Part shown: in pieces, positions 45,474-54,878 of the stretch
Position numbering within the stretch: the stretch's first letter is position 1
Layout of the letters: every line of letters starts with the position of its first letter
NCBI RefSeq assembly: GCF_003003035.1
Contig: NZ_PVTS01000005.1
Location: 244,724-308,723, forward strand
Source: Marinilabilia salmonicolor
GTDB taxonomy: Bacteria > Bacteroidota > Bacteroidia > Bacteroidales > Marinilabiliaceae
Direction: 5' to 3'
Length of the DNA stretch: 64,000 nt
Notes under the pieces: model-generated
Seen by the model: the letters and a program-made list of their open reading frames with translations, nothing else
Database searches by the model: none
What the model was told of the DNA's origin: nothing
Made by a program: the position numbers and the translations under genes

Positions 45474-46229
45474 TTAAAATACCCCCAATACTTTCAATCC
45501 TGAAATCAATACCACAGCAAGAAGGACATATCTGATGTTCTTAGCCCCGATTTTACGGGCATTTTTGGAGGCAAACCAGGCCCCCAGTGCATTTCCGGCT
45601 GCAAGCAAAAGACCGTAGCTCCAGGCTATTTGTCCTGCCGTGATGAAAACAACGAGGGCTACAATGGTGAAGGCGAGTACCATCAGTACTTTTACAGCAT
45701 TGGCTCTGACGAGATTGTAACAGGCACCAAGAACCAGCCCCGCTAAAAGGAAAAGCCCTACTCCGGCTTGTATAAACCCACCATATACCCCGATAAAGAA
45801 GAAAATAATGCTGTTGATGATGCGGGATCTGGTGGTTTTAACCTGGTCGGCTTGTCCTTTTATCCAGGCTGCAGGTTTTAGCAGAATCACAAAAAACATG
45901 ACTACCAACAATCCGCCAATGAAATAATTGAGGATGTCTTCGTTGATTTCAACCGCCACCAAAGCTCCCAGCAAAGAGCCAAACAATGTGGGTATTACCA
46001 GCGGCCATTCTTTTTGGGGTTGCAGCTCCTTTTGATGAAGAAAGTTCCGGGTGGCAACCAGATTTTGCACCACTACGCCTATGCGATTGGTTCCGTTGGC
46101 CACTGCAGGAGGGAGGCCCATGAACATGAGCAGCGGAAGGGTAATTAATGACCCGCTGCCGGCAAAGGTGTTGATAACCCCTGCTGCAAGTCCGGCTACA
46201 ACCAAAAGTATGGCATCGGTAATTTCCAT
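45474..46229 (-). CDS. Sulfite exporter TauE/SafE-family transporter
   Basis: A 251-residue integral membrane protein with about seven to eight helices (hydrophobic runs from residue 4 onward to residue 250). The LLVVAGLAAGVINTFAGSGSLITLPLLMFMGLPPAVANGTNRI start and the FIGVYGGFIQAGVGLFLLAGLVLG repeat are the TauE/SafE signature, present twice as expected. ATG at 46229 is preferred over an upstream Met because the upstream sequence overlaps the glyA terminator stem. The family moves sulfite, sulfoacetate or related anions; the substrate here is unknown. Confidence 0.85.
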   Translation of the reverse strand: MEITDAILLVVAGLAAGVINTFAGSGSLITLPLLMFMGLPPAVANGTNRIGVVVQNLVATRNFLHQKELQPQKEWPLVIPTLFGSLLGALVAVEINEDILNYFIGGLLVVMFFVILLKPAAWIKGQADQVKTTRSRIINSIIFFFIGVYGGFIQAGVGLFLLAGLVLGACYNLVRANAVKVLMVLAFTIVALVVFITAGQIAWSYGLLLAAGNALGAWFASKNARKIGAKNIRYVLLAVVLISGLKVLGVF

Positions 46230-46260
46230 TTTTTCCTGGTAGAAGTAATTGTAAAGAATA

Positions 46261-46300
46261 AAAGCAAAGACGCCCAAGGTGGCTGCGTCTTTGCTTTTTA
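46261..46300 (-). terminator. Terminator of glyA (strong hairpin)
   Basis: AAAGCAAAGACGC at 46261-46273 pairs perfectly with GCGTCTTTGCTTT at 46285-46297 and T-rich sequence follows on both strands, so read on the minus strand it ends glyA about 30 bp after its stop codon. Confidence 0.8.
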
Positions 46301-46330
46301 TTTTATGTTCAAACGGAACCTGACTTAAGT

Positions 46331-47611
46331 CTAATAGGCAAAAATGGGGAAATCCTTCATCATCTCGTTTACTTTGGTGCGAACAGATGAAAGCGTAGCC
46401 TCATTGTCAGGATCACTCAATACTTCATCCAGTAAATCAACAACGGGTGCCATGTGCTCTTCTTTCAGTCCACGAGTGGTAAGTGCAGCTGTTCCTACAC
46501 GAATACCTGAGGTCTGGAAAGGAGAACGATCATCGAAAGGCACCATGTTTTTGTTGATGGTGATGTCGGCAATAACCAGAGTGTTTTCAGCTTTTTTGCC
46601 GGTCAACTCAGGGAATTTGGTGCGCAGATCAATCAACATGCTGTGGTTGTCGGTACCACCAGAGATAACTTTATATCCTTTTTCGATGAAGCACTCAGCC
46701 ATTTTTGCGGCATTCTTTTGAACCTGTTTCTGGTACTCTTTGTATTCAGGTTGCAGTGCTTCGAAGAATGAGACTGCTTTAGAAGCAATCACGTGCTCCA
46801 GTGGTCCTCCCTGGATACCCGGAAATACCGCAGAATCAAGCAATGATGACATTTTGCGGATTTCACCTTTCTTGGTTTTTATGCCCATTGGGTTGTCGAA
46901 GTCTTTTCCCATAAGGATGATACCACCACGGGGCCCACGCAATGTTTTGTGGGTAGTGGAGGTAACAATGTGTGCATGTTTTACCGGATTTTCCAGCAAT
47001 CCTGCAGCGATCAAACCGGCGGGGTGGGCCATGTCAATCATGAGGATGGCGCCAACTTTGTCGGCTATTTCACGCATGCGTTTGTAATCCCAGTCGCGTG
47101 AGTAGGCCGAAGCACCGCCAATAATCAGCTTTGGTTTGTGCTCCAGTGCCTGCTTTTCCATCATGTCATAATCTACACGTCCGGTATCTTCTTTTACTCC
47201 GTACGCAATGGGTTCGTAGAGACGACCTGAACTGTTGACAGGGGAACCGTGTGACAGGTGACCACCATGCGCCAGATCCAGTCCGAGGAACTTGTCACCC
47301 GGATTCAATACGGTCATCAGCACAGCCATGTTGGCCTGGGCACCACTGTGTGGCTGGACGTTGGCCCACTCAGCTCCGAAAAGTTCTTTCAGGCGTTCAA
47401 TGGCCAGGGTTTCACTTTCGTCAACTACCTGGCAACCTCCGTAGTAACGCTTTCCGGGAAGGCCTTCTGCATATTTATTGGTCATGCAGCTGCCCATAGC
47501 ATTCATTACCTGTTCGCTTACAAAGTTTTCGGAAGCAATCAGTTCAATGCCGTTGAGCTGGCGTTTGTGCTCTTTTTCAATCAGTTCGAAAATTTTCTCG
47601 TCTCTCTTCAT
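46331..47611 (-). CDS. glyA: Serine hydroxymethyltransferase
   Basis: A 426-residue PLP enzyme (family length about 415-430) that interconverts serine and glycine with tetrahydrofolate and supplies one-carbon units. The hallmarks are [42 protein letters not shown] in slightly changed form ([12 protein letters not shown]), and the PLP-lysine block [15 protein letters not shown] with Lys near residue 228. The C-terminal [17 protein letters not shown] is intact. It is monocistronic, with a strong terminator after it and a candidate -7 box before it. Confidence 0.97.
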   Translation of the reverse strand: MKRDEKIFELIEKEHKRQLNGIELIASENFVSEQVMNAMGSCMTNKYAEGLPGKRYYGGCQVVDESETLAIERLKELFGAEWANVQPHSGAQANMAVLMTVLNPGDKFLGLDLAHGGHLSHGSPVNSSGRLYEPIAYGVKEDTGRVDYDMMEKQALEHKPKLIIGGASAYSRDWDYKRMREIADKVGAILMIDMAHPAGLIAAGLLENPVKHAHIVTSTTHKTLRGPRGGIILMGKDFDNPMGIKTKKGEIRKMSSLLDSAVFPGIQGGPLEHVIASKAVSFFEALQPEYKEYQKQVQKNAAKMAECFIEKGYKVISGGTDNHSMLIDLRTKFPELTGKKAENTLVIADITINKNMVPFDDRSPFQTSGIRVGTAALTTRGLKEEHMAPVVDLLDEVLSDPDNEATLSSVRTKVNEMMKDFPIFAY

Positions 47612-47667
47612 TGTTTTGTAAAGTTAGGAGTCTTCGAAAAGACCATATATTACTGTTAATTTTTTTC

Positions 47668-47675
47668 CAAAGGTA
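47668..47675 (-). promoter_or_regulatory. Candidate -7 box for glyA
   Basis: On the minus strand the sequence reads TACCTTTG, a perfect TAnnTTTG, about 57 bases before the start codon. No clear -33 TTG is seen at the right distance, so this is tentative. Confidence 0.4.
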
Positions 47676-47797
47676 ATAATTGATTGCCAGATTCTTTGTT
47701 TTTTTGAACAAGTGCGTTTCAAAAAATAAAAATCTGAAAACAATTATACTACAGACTATTCTCTACTGGCTATTCTCTACTGGCTATTCTCTAATTT

Positions 47798-49576
47798 CTA
47801 CTCATCAGAAAAGTGAATCAATACACGTCGGTAAACAGAGAATATTTTTGATTTGGAGACAAAGCCCAGGTATCGTCCCTGGTCGGTAACCGGGAGGTTC
47901 CAGGCGCCTGTTTCTTCAAATTTTCGCATTACCTGATCCATATTTTCGCTGGCTTCAATGAATGCCGGGGGAACGGTCATGAAGTTTTCCACTTTCATTT
48001 TATCGTAGAGTTCGTTGTTAAACATGATTTCTCTGATGTCGTCCAAAAGAACGATTCCCAGGAGTTTGCCATCCTCATGAACAACGGGAAAGAGGTTTCT
48101 GCGTGCTTTAGCGATTATTTTTACCATCTCGCCAAGCGACATGTCAGGATTTACCGTTTTAAAATCAGTTTCAATAACTTTATTGAGACGCATGAGCGTC
48201 AATACAGCTTTGTCTTTATGGTGGGTCAGCAGTTCACCTTTTTTTGCCAGACGTTTTGTGTATATGGAGTGTGGCTCAAAATACATGATGGTCAGATAGG
48301 ATACGGTGGAGGTGAGAATCAATGGTATGAACAAGGCATATCCGTTGGTGATTTCGGCAATGAGAAAAATTCCTGTAAGCGGGGCATGCATAACTCCGGC
48401 CATCAGGGCTGCCATTCCTGCAAGGGTAAAGTGTGAGCTTGGGAGACTGGCCCAGCCCAGATCTTTTAATAGTTTTGATAGAAGGAAGCCTGCAATTCCT
48501 CCTGTGAAAAGAGTTGGGGCAAAAATACCCCCCACACCGCCACTACCGTTGGTTGCAGCTGTGGCAACTATCTTAAAAATGATTAGCAAAAGGAGAAAGC
48601 CAAGTATCACCAGGTTGTTCTCTTTCAGGGTATAAAAGAATGTGTTCTCAACAATCACATCCGTGTTGCCACTGAGCAAAGCTGATATGGTTGTGTACCC
48701 TTCTCCGTATAGCGGCGGGAAAAGGAATATCAGTAAACTCAAAATCAGACCTCCTGTCAGTAAGCGTGCAAACGGGTTTTTTATTTTGAGGATTTTCCCT
48801 TCGGCGTACATGCTTCCCCAGGTCATGTAAAGTGACAAAAGCCCGCCAATAACACCCAGAACTACATACCAGGGCAGATTGTTGAGCACAAATTGCTCTT
48901 CGAGGTGAAATGCAAATTCGGCTCCTTCACCCAGGAAAAAGGTGGCAATGGTGGTAGCGGTAACAGATGCAATCAGAAGAGGTACCACCGAAGCCATTGT
49001 CAGATCCAGCATCAGCACTTCGAGGGTGAATACCATTCCGGCGATAGGGGCCTTGAAAATCCCGGCTACCGCACCTGCGGCTCCGGCTCCGACCAGAAGG
49101 GTGATGGTTTTTTGGTTGAGGTGAAACATCCGTCCCAGTGATGAACCAATAGAAGCTCCGGTCAGTACAATAGGGGACTCTGCCCCGACTGATCCCCCAA
49201 ATCCGATGGTAAAGGTACTTCCGATGATGGAAGTGAATGAGTTGTGCGGTTTCAGATATCCGCCTTTGCGTGAAAATGCATGCAATATTTTCGTGACACC
49301 ATGACTGATGCTGTCTTTAACGAAATATTTGGAAAAAATAACGGTAAGGAAAATTCCGATCAGCGGGTACGCCAGGTAGAGCCAGTTTTCATGCTCCATG
49401 GTAAATCCTTCTGTCAGAAGCTGGTGGGTGAAATGTATGGTGTTCTTTAGTATTACGGCCGCCAAACCGCTGCCCAATCCGATGACAAAAGACAAAAATA
49501 GTGTGAAATGTTTTTGTGAAACATTTTTGACCCGCCATATAAGAAAGCGTCCTAATAGTTTTGAAGCTGTTTCCAT
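47798..49576 (-). CDS. ClC-family chloride channel/antiporter with two CBS domains
   Basis: A 592-residue protein with a ClC core of about 10-12 helices (about 20-430) and a CBS pair at the C-terminus (about 455-585, FPVVHEDGKLLGIVLLDDIREIM and LPVTDQGRYLGFVSKSKIF). The selectivity motif is GGSVGAESPIV, with the glutamate that gates protons in H+/Cl- exchangers retained (here GAESP in place of GREGP), and GIFKAPIAGMVFTLEVL follows. This suggests a proton-coupled antiporter regulated by adenine nucleotides through CBS. The serine-for-glycine change beside the glutamate is worth noting. Confidence 0.9.
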   Translation of the reverse strand: METASKLLGRFLIWRVKNVSQKHFTLFLSFVIGLGSGLAAVILKNTIHFTHQLLTEGFTMEHENWLYLAYPLIGIFLTVIFSKYFVKDSISHGVTKILHAFSRKGGYLKPHNSFTSIIGSTFTIGFGGSVGAESPIVLTGASIGSSLGRMFHLNQKTITLLVGAGAAGAVAGIFKAPIAGMVFTLEVLMLDLTMASVVPLLIASVTATTIATFFLGEGAEFAFHLEEQFVLNNLPWYVVLGVIGGLLSLYMTWGSMYAEGKILKIKNPFARLLTGGLILSLLIFLFPPLYGEGYTTISALLSGNTDVIVENTFFYTLKENNLVILGFLLLLIIFKIVATAATNGSGGVGGIFAPTLFTGGIAGFLLSKLLKDLGWASLPSSHFTLAGMAALMAGVMHAPLTGIFLIAEITNGYALFIPLILTSTVSYLTIMYFEPHSIYTKRLAKKGELLTHHKDKAVLTLMRLNKVIETDFKTVNPDMSLGEMVKIIAKARRNLFPVVHEDGKLLGIVLLDDIREIMFNNELYDKMKVENFMTVPPAFIEASENMDQVMRKFEETGAWNLPVTDQGRYLGFVSKSKIFSVYRRVLIHFSDE

Positions 49577-49871
49577 GAGGACTTCCCCAAAAAATTAATT
49601 GTGTGTAAAAAAAAATGTAGATGTCAGAATCTGAGTGCTTCAGGCCTTTTTTTGCCTGATTTTCATTTAATAGCGGTGCAAATGTAGGCCTTTAAGTGAT
49701 GATTTTCAAAAATGGGGTGTTAAATAGTGTTGGCGAGGGGAGACAGTTGAGGCATAGAGCATGGAGCAAAGAGCAGAGGGCTTGGGTATATGGTAAGAGG
49801 GATTCTGGCATTACCAGGTATTTTCCAATCTATAAGTGAAGACGGATATTGTTTTAACTCTGCTTTTTATA

Positions 49872-49952
49872 GGTGGACCAGCCCCGGCGGGCGGCAGTTT
49901 GGTAGCAATTTTGTTGCAATGAATGGAAAAGCCCCGGCAGGGGTGATACCTT
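49872..49952 (+). repeat. GCCCCGG dispersed repeat, copy 2
   Basis: TATAGGTGGACCAGCCCCGG, GGCAGTTTGGTAGCAATT and AAAAGCCCCGGCAGGGGTGA appear in the order seen at 4408-4505, with several substitutions and a shorter middle. Copies in intergenic gaps 45 kb apart suggest a dispersed family. Confidence 0.7.
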
Positions 49953-50064
49953 GATTAAATGGATTATGAATGGTATTTTGGTGATTTATTGGAGTCCTAT
50001 AGGCAGAGGTTTTTAGTTGGAAAGCAGATGGGAGAAGATAGAAGGCAGAATGGTTTAAAAATAA

Positions 50065-50103
50065 AAGCCCTCTTTGCTGCGAAATGGTTGGCAAAGAGGG
50101 CTT
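50065..50103 (-). terminator. Hairpin terminator downstream of pepD
   Basis: AAGCCCTCTTTGC pairs with GCAAAGAGGGCTT across a 13-nt loop; on the minus strand a T-rich run follows. It lies about 190 bp after the pepD stop, beyond the palindrome at 50132-50253. Confidence 0.65.
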
Positions 50104-50131
50104 GTTATATGGTTTGGTGTTATGCTTATTT

Positions 50132-50253
50132 AGTGTTTGTCCATAAATTACCATTTACTGCGTTACGCTTGCCCGAAAATTACTCATTTACTCAAGTAAA
50201 CTGCGTATTTTCGGGCTTCGCAAGCCTTGTAACTGGCACTTTCTTGACAAACA
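50132..50253. repeat. 120-bp imperfect palindrome
   Basis: The left arm, from GTGTTTGTCCATAAATTACC, and the right arm, ending TTTCTTGACAAACAC, are inverted and imperfect over about 60 bp each, with TTGCCCGAAAAT and ATTTTCGGGCTT as the best-conserved parts. Confidence 0.6.
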
Positions 50254-50293
50254 CATGACCAGAACCAAATTTTGCTTAGTTTATGGACAGGCA

Positions 50294-51754
50294 CTATTTA
50301 GCAGGGATGTTTTCCAGGGTTTCTACCAGAAAATCCCAGAATTTCTGAACCGTTTCCACATTTACTTTCTCATCAGGAGAGTGCGGGAAATTAATGGTAG
50401 GACCGAAAGAGATCATGTCCCAGTTGGGGTAGGCATTTCCCAGAATGCCACACTCCAGTCCGGCATGGATGGCTTTTATTTCAGGTGTTTTTCCCCACTT
50501 GTTCTTATAGACTGTTTGCATGGTTTTGAGGATCTCTGAATCCATGTTGGGTTTCCATCCGGGATATTGCCCGTCGAACCATACATGTGCGCCTGCAAGC
50601 AAGAAGATGCTTTCGAGTGTGGATTCAACGTCTTCTTTGGCGGTATCCACGCTGGAGCGGATAAGTGCTTTCACTTCCACCTCTTTGTTGTGCGATTTCA
50701 CAATGGCCAGGTTCAGAGAGGTCTCCACCAGTCCGGGCATTTCTGTGCTCATGCGGATAACTCCGTTGGGACAGCCCTGAATGGCATTAATCAGGTCGTC
50801 CTGGGTCATCTCATCCATTACGAAATGTGGTTTTTCAGTATCTTCCAGTTTAAGGGAGAGATCAGGTTCTACATTTTTCAGTTCGTTGATGAAGATGTTT
50901 TTATATCCTTCCACAGTCTGTTCCACATCCTTTAGTTTGCTTTCAGGGATAGCTATGATGGCAAAAGCCTCACGTGGGATGGCATTACGTAAACTGCCAC
51001 CCTCAATGGTGGAAAGTCGAACCTGCTCATGGGCTACCAGATGTTTCAGAAGTCTGAAAAGTAGTTTGTTGGCATTTCCACGTTCCAGCACAATATCCAT
51101 TCCGGAGTGCCCCCCTTTCAATCCTGTAAGGCTGATTTTTTTGGCTATGTAGCTTTCGGGGAACTCTTCTTCCATGTAGGTGAAAACTGCGTTGGCATCC
51201 GTTCCTCCGGCACATCCAACGTACAGTTCTCCTTCATCCTCAGAGTCCATATTGATAAGGATATCGCCCTGAAGAATCCCGGGCTGCAGGGCGTTGGCTC
51301 CTGTCATGCCCGTCTCTTCATCAATGGTAAAGAGTGCTTCCACAGGCCCGTGCTTGAGATTGTTACTGGCCAGAACTGCAAGGGCAGCGGCCACACCAAT
51401 CCCATTGTCGGCCCCCAGAGTTGTTCCATTGGCTTTTACCCAGCCATCTTCTTCATAAGCTTCGATGGGATCTTTGTCGAAGTCGTGTTGCTTGTCACTG
51501 TTTTTCTGGGGTACCATGTCCAAATGACCCTGCAATACCACGCCTTTTGAATTTTCCATACCCGAAGTGGCAGGTTTTCTGATAATCACATTTCCTGCTT
51601 TATCCTTGATGGTCTCCAGACCCAGGCGTTTGCCTTCCTGTTCAACAAAATCTATGGCTTTTCCTTCATTTTTAGAGGGTCTCGGTATTTGTGTCAGCTT
51701 GTGGAAATAGGTCCATACCAGCTGAGGTTCCAGATTGGCGATGTTTTTGTTCAT
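50294..51754 (-). CDS. pepD: Aminoacyl-histidine dipeptidase (PepD, M20C)
   Basis: A 486-residue zinc metallopeptidase of family M20C, with metal-binding blocks GVVLQGHLDMVPQKN (His near 77), ANGTTLGADNGIGVAAALA (Asp near 116), FTIDEETGMTGA (Glu pair near 145) and INMDSEDEGELYVGCAGG, and late IHAGLECGILGN. It cleaves Xaa-His and other dipeptides in the cytoplasm. The expected domain of dimerisation lies at about 200-390. Function is well supported by length and motif order. Confidence 0.93.
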   Translation of the reverse strand: MNKNIANLEPQLVWTYFHKLTQIPRPSKNEGKAIDFVEQEGKRLGLETIKDKAGNVIIRKPATSGMENSKGVVLQGHLDMVPQKNSDKQHDFDKDPIEAYEEDGWVKANGTTLGADNGIGVAAALAVLASNNLKHGPVEALFTIDEETGMTGANALQPGILQGDILINMDSEDEGELYVGCAGGTDANAVFTYMEEEFPESYIAKKISLTGLKGGHSGMDIVLERGNANKLLFRLLKHLVAHEQVRLSTIEGGSLRNAIPREAFAIIAIPESKLKDVEQTVEGYKNIFINELKNVEPDLSLKLEDTEKPHFVMDEMTQDDLINAIQGCPNGVIRMSTEMPGLVETSLNLAIVKSHNKEVEVKALIRSSVDTAKEDVESTLESIFLLAGAHVWFDGQYPGWKPNMDSEILKTMQTVYKNKWGKTPEIKAIHAGLECGILGNAYPNWDMISFGPTINFPHSPDEKVNVETVQKFWDFLVETLENIPAK

Positions 51755-52144
51755 TTTTTTATCTGTTTAAAGGCCCCCTAAATCCCCCCAGGGGGGACCC
51801 GGAAAAGGGCTTTTTATTAATAATTTGGCTTTTGTAGCTAAAGTTTAGGGTTACGGGTTCTGGGTTCCGGGTTTTGGGTTGAGTGTCTGAGTGCTCTGTT
51901 AGTTATCTGGCCATGAGGGATTTGGATTTTTGAAAAGAAGTCAGGCTGGCTAATTTTCTCTTAACCTAAACTTTAATCTTAACCTTAACCTCAACCTAAA
52001 CTAACAGCACCTTTCATTAAGAAATAGGTCATCAGCTTTCATGCGTCTGTCAGACCATTGATTCGACTTTTTGGAATCTCTTATCTATTGACTACAAACT
52101 AAAAACTACTGACTACTTCTCTATTCTCCAGCCTCTTTTATCGA
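51755..52144. other. Intergenic region with degenerate repeats
   Basis: It contains a C- and G-rich short palindrome CCCCCCAGGGGGG near 51785, degenerate TTAACCTAAACTT-type units at 51958-52012, and TTGACTACAAACT/ACTACTGACTACTTC units at 52083-52130. No ORF of interest. Confidence 0.5.
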
Positions 52145-53233
52145 TCACTCCTGTACCCTGATATTCAAAATCGCTCCCGTTGCCGGATCCATTTGCACGC
52201 TGGTGTTGGGATTGTCGAGCAGTGAAGGAGGCATCGTATGCAAAGAGCCAAACTGTCCCAATAGCACGTTTTCTTCTGTGAGCAGCTTGGTTCTGTCAAT
52301 CACTTTCACTGTTGCTTTTCCGGGTTTGCAATAAATCATGCCGGTACGTTCTTTGGGGTTAACCTGGATTTTGTTGTTTTCAGTGGCTTCATGGTTTACC
52401 ACTTCGATGTAAACAGGTGTTCCTGTCATATCGTCAATTTGGGTAAAGCCTTTTTGTCCGGAGAACCGGAAAAGTACCTGATTGGCAGATGCGGTGATGT
52501 CCGGGGTGAAGGTAAATGTTTTTGTTGTTGTCTGCGTTTGTTTTTTGCCCTTGAAAAGAGAAAGATATTGCTCTTCCATACGATCCAGCCCTTCAAGAAT
52601 TCTTCGGTAGGAACCTTCGTCGGGAGGCAGGTTTTTTACGTCACCCTCGAGTAGCCTTCTTCTGGTTTCGCGAATGTCATATATTGCTGCAGCGACCTCT
52701 TCTGCGGTAGCTGCACTGGATGTTTTGATAAGTTGTTCTTCAGTGAATGGAATGTCGTTGAAGTTTATTTCATCAACCTTCTTCGAAGAATCATTGGTTG
52801 GTTCTGATGTTTTATGGAATCCCTTGTCGAAAGAAGAGTTAAAGCCCAAAAGGGTGCCGTCAGGGGTGAGGTTAACTGCTGCACCGGCAGGGATACCTTG
52901 TGCTGCGATGCTGAAACTCTTTTCAGGGTCGGGGTTACCAGAGGTGAAAATGACTGCCTCGGTTATTTCCCAGTATTCCCTGTCCTCGGTGATGATGTCC
53001 GAAAGATTCAGGTATCGTTCGGAATATCTGTAGTAAGGCCCCCGTTTCTCTGTTACTTTTTGTGCAGTTACTTTTATGTTAACAACGGTGGTTGGTAAAT
53101 GATAGATTAATTTCCCTGATGATGCAGTTGTTGAAGCATCGGAAAAATCGGCCTTGGAAACAACCCTGGGTGCACTGCAGGCCCCTAAAAAAAGGATAAG
53201 AACAAGAATAGAAAGGTTGGTTATTTTTTTCAT
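52145..53233 (-). CDS. DUF4831 family lipoprotein
   Basis: A 362-residue lipoprotein; starting at the Met of MKKITNLS gives a lipobox LFLGAC. A DUF4831-type region follows: KLIYHLPTTVVNIKVTAQKVTEKRGPYYRYSERYL, then ITEDREYWEITEAVI and a long beta region. The family is specific to Bacteroidota, and no function is known. Codons before Met 16 of the longer frame are K/Q-rich and probably not translated. It stands alone between pepD and the NAD(P)HX repair gene. Confidence 0.8.
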   Translation of the reverse strand: MKKITNLSILVLILFLGACSAPRVVSKADFSDASTTASSGKLIYHLPTTVVNIKVTAQKVTEKRGPYYRYSERYLNLSDIITEDREYWEITEAVIFTSGNPDPEKSFSIAAQGIPAGAAVNLTPDGTLLGFNSSFDKGFHKTSEPTNDSSKKVDEINFNDIPFTEEQLIKTSSAATAEEVAAAIYDIRETRRRLLEGDVKNLPPDEGSYRRILEGLDRMEEQYLSLFKGKKQTQTTTKTFTFTPDITASANQVLFRFSGQKGFTQIDDMTGTPVYIEVVNHEATENNKIQVNPKERTGMIYCKPGKATVKVIDRTKLLTEENVLLGQFGSLHTMPPSLLDNPNTSVQMDPATGAILNIRVQE

Positions 53234-53366
53234 TTTTTTTTGATTTTGCTTTAGCCTGGATGATTGACTTCGTTTCATTCCAAACTCAAAGTTACGAAAA
53301 TTAAACAGCTCAAAGGCTATGAAATCATATCGAATATGGGCAACAACGGTTGACTACCTGCAATTT

Positions 53367-54878
53367 TTACTCCGAAACATCTCTGAAAGCTTCCTGAAGG
53401 TGGTCAATGATGTCAGAAGCTATAAGGCCTCTCATTCCATTGCGGGCAGCAAGGTCGCCTGCAAGTCCGTGAATGTAAACTGCGGCACGTGCTGCATCCA
53501 AAGGTGCAATTCCGGAGGCGAGTAGTCCCAGAATGATTCCTGTCAAGGTATCACCGCTTCCTGCAGTTGCCATTCCGGGGTTTCCAGTGGGATTGAAGCT
53601 GACTATACCTTCAGGGGAAATCACAGCCGTGAATGCTCCTTTCAATATCAGGACAACCTGGTGTCGCCCGGCGAATTCGATGGCTTTTTGCAATCGCAGG
53701 AATTCATTGTCTGACTCTCCGGCCAGTCGCTCAAATTCCTTAGGGTGAGGAGTAAGAATGGCATTCGTGGGAAGGAGTCGCAGCAATTCGGGATCTGCAC
53801 TTAATATATTTAATGCATCCGCATCAAGGACCATCCTTTTTTCACCGTCTGCCTCTAATAGCTCCCTTAGGGCTCTTTGGGTGTTCACGCGGGTTCCAAG
53901 CCCCGGGCCTATGCCGATTGCCTGAAATTGTTTGAGATCCGGGTGTTCGGTAAACATTAGGTCGGATCGATCCACGCTCATCATAGCTTCCGGAATGGCG
54001 GTTTGTAAAATGGAGACCGCGCTGTGTGGAACGTGGGTTGTCAATAATCCTACCCCTGATTTCAAACAGGCCCTTGAAGCAAGCAATGCCGCACCCGTTT
54101 TGCCGTAGCTGCCGGCAATGAGCAGGGCATGCCCCATGGTTCCTTTGTGAGCAAATCGATGGGGAGGCGGTAATATTTTTCTGATCTCTTTTGGGGTGGC
54201 AATGCTCCAGGGAGTTGAGGTTTTTGCAATTTTTTGCCTGCTCAAACCAATTGGGAGTACGCTCCAGTCACCCGTAAAATCTCTGTTTTCGGGGAACAGA
54301 AACGCCAGTTTGGGCATCTGAAATGTAAGGGTAAAGGTAGCTTTAACAATGTTTCCCCTTTGATTATTACTGTTGTCCTCACAAAACAACCCTGATGGCA
54401 CATCAATGGAAATAATTTTGGTAAAGGAGCTGTTGATGTGGGTTACAATTTTGGCTGCCTTGTCATTAAGAGGTCGGTTGAGCCCGGATCCAAACAAGCC
54501 GTCAATGGCCACAGCTTTCGGCTCCACAGATGCCGGCAATTCTTCTTTTGATAAATCTGTGATGAAGATTTCGGGAATTTGTTGTAGGCGTTCCAGGTTG
54601 ATTTGGGCATCTGGCGAAAGGTTCTCCCTCCTGTAAAGGTACGTTTTAACCCTATGGCCTTTATTTATCAGCATTCTGGCAATGGCAAGCGCATCGCCTC
54701 CGTTATTTCCGGGGCCTGCAAAAACGCTGAATGCAGAGGTTGGGAAATGTTCTGAGATCCATCGATAAGCCTGGTGTGCTGCTCTTTCCATAAGGTTAAT
54801 GGAGGCAATGGGTTCATGGGTGATGGTGTGATTATCCGTTTCCCCGGTTTGTTGTGATGTGAGAATTTTTATCCCCAT
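53367..54878 (-). CDS. nnr: Bifunctional NAD(P)HX epimerase/ADP-dependent dehydratase (Nnr)
   Basis: A 503-residue two-domain repair enzyme. The N-terminal epimerase (about 1-220) has SVFAGPGNNGGDALAIARML near 58-77; the C-terminal ribokinase-like dehydratase (about 225-500) has FAHKGTMGHALLIAGSYGKTGAA near 240, LTPHPKEFERLAG and the GNPGMATAGSGDTLTG catalytic block near 435. It converts damaged hydrated NADH/NADPH back to the cofactor, using ADP as phosphate acceptor donor partner. It is alone on its strand. Confidence 0.95.
   Translation of the reverse strand: MGIKILTSQQTGETDNHTITHEPIASINLMERAAHQAYRWISEHFPTSAFSVFAGPGNNGGDALAIARMLINKGHRVKTYLYRRENLSPDAQINLERLQQIPEIFITDLSKEELPASVEPKAVAIDGLFGSGLNRPLNDKAAKIVTHINSSFTKIISIDVPSGLFCEDNSNNQRGNIVKATFTLTFQMPKLAFLFPENRDFTGDWSVLPIGLSRQKIAKTSTPWSIATPKEIRKILPPPHRFAHKGTMGHALLIAGSYGKTGAALLASRACLKSGVGLLTTHVPHSAVSILQTAIPEAMMSVDRSDLMFTEHPDLKQFQAIGIGPGLGTRVNTQRALRELLEADGEKRMVLDADALNILSADPELLRLLPTNAILTPHPKEFERLAGESDNEFLRLQKAIEFAGRHQVVLILKGAFTAVISPEGIVSFNPTGNPGMATAGSGDTLTGIILGLLASGIAPLDAARAAVYIHGLAGDLAARNGMRGLIASDIIDHLQEAFRDVSE

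Larger units (their letters stand above)
49577..50293. other. Intergenic region with three repeat types, no gene called
   Basis: From left to right: a GAGCATGGAGCA string at 49748-49790, the GCCCCGG repeat copy 2 (49872-49952), a terminator hairpin (50065-50103) and a 120-bp imperfect palindrome (50132-50253). ORFs that cross this gap translate repeat sequence. Confidence 0.55.
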
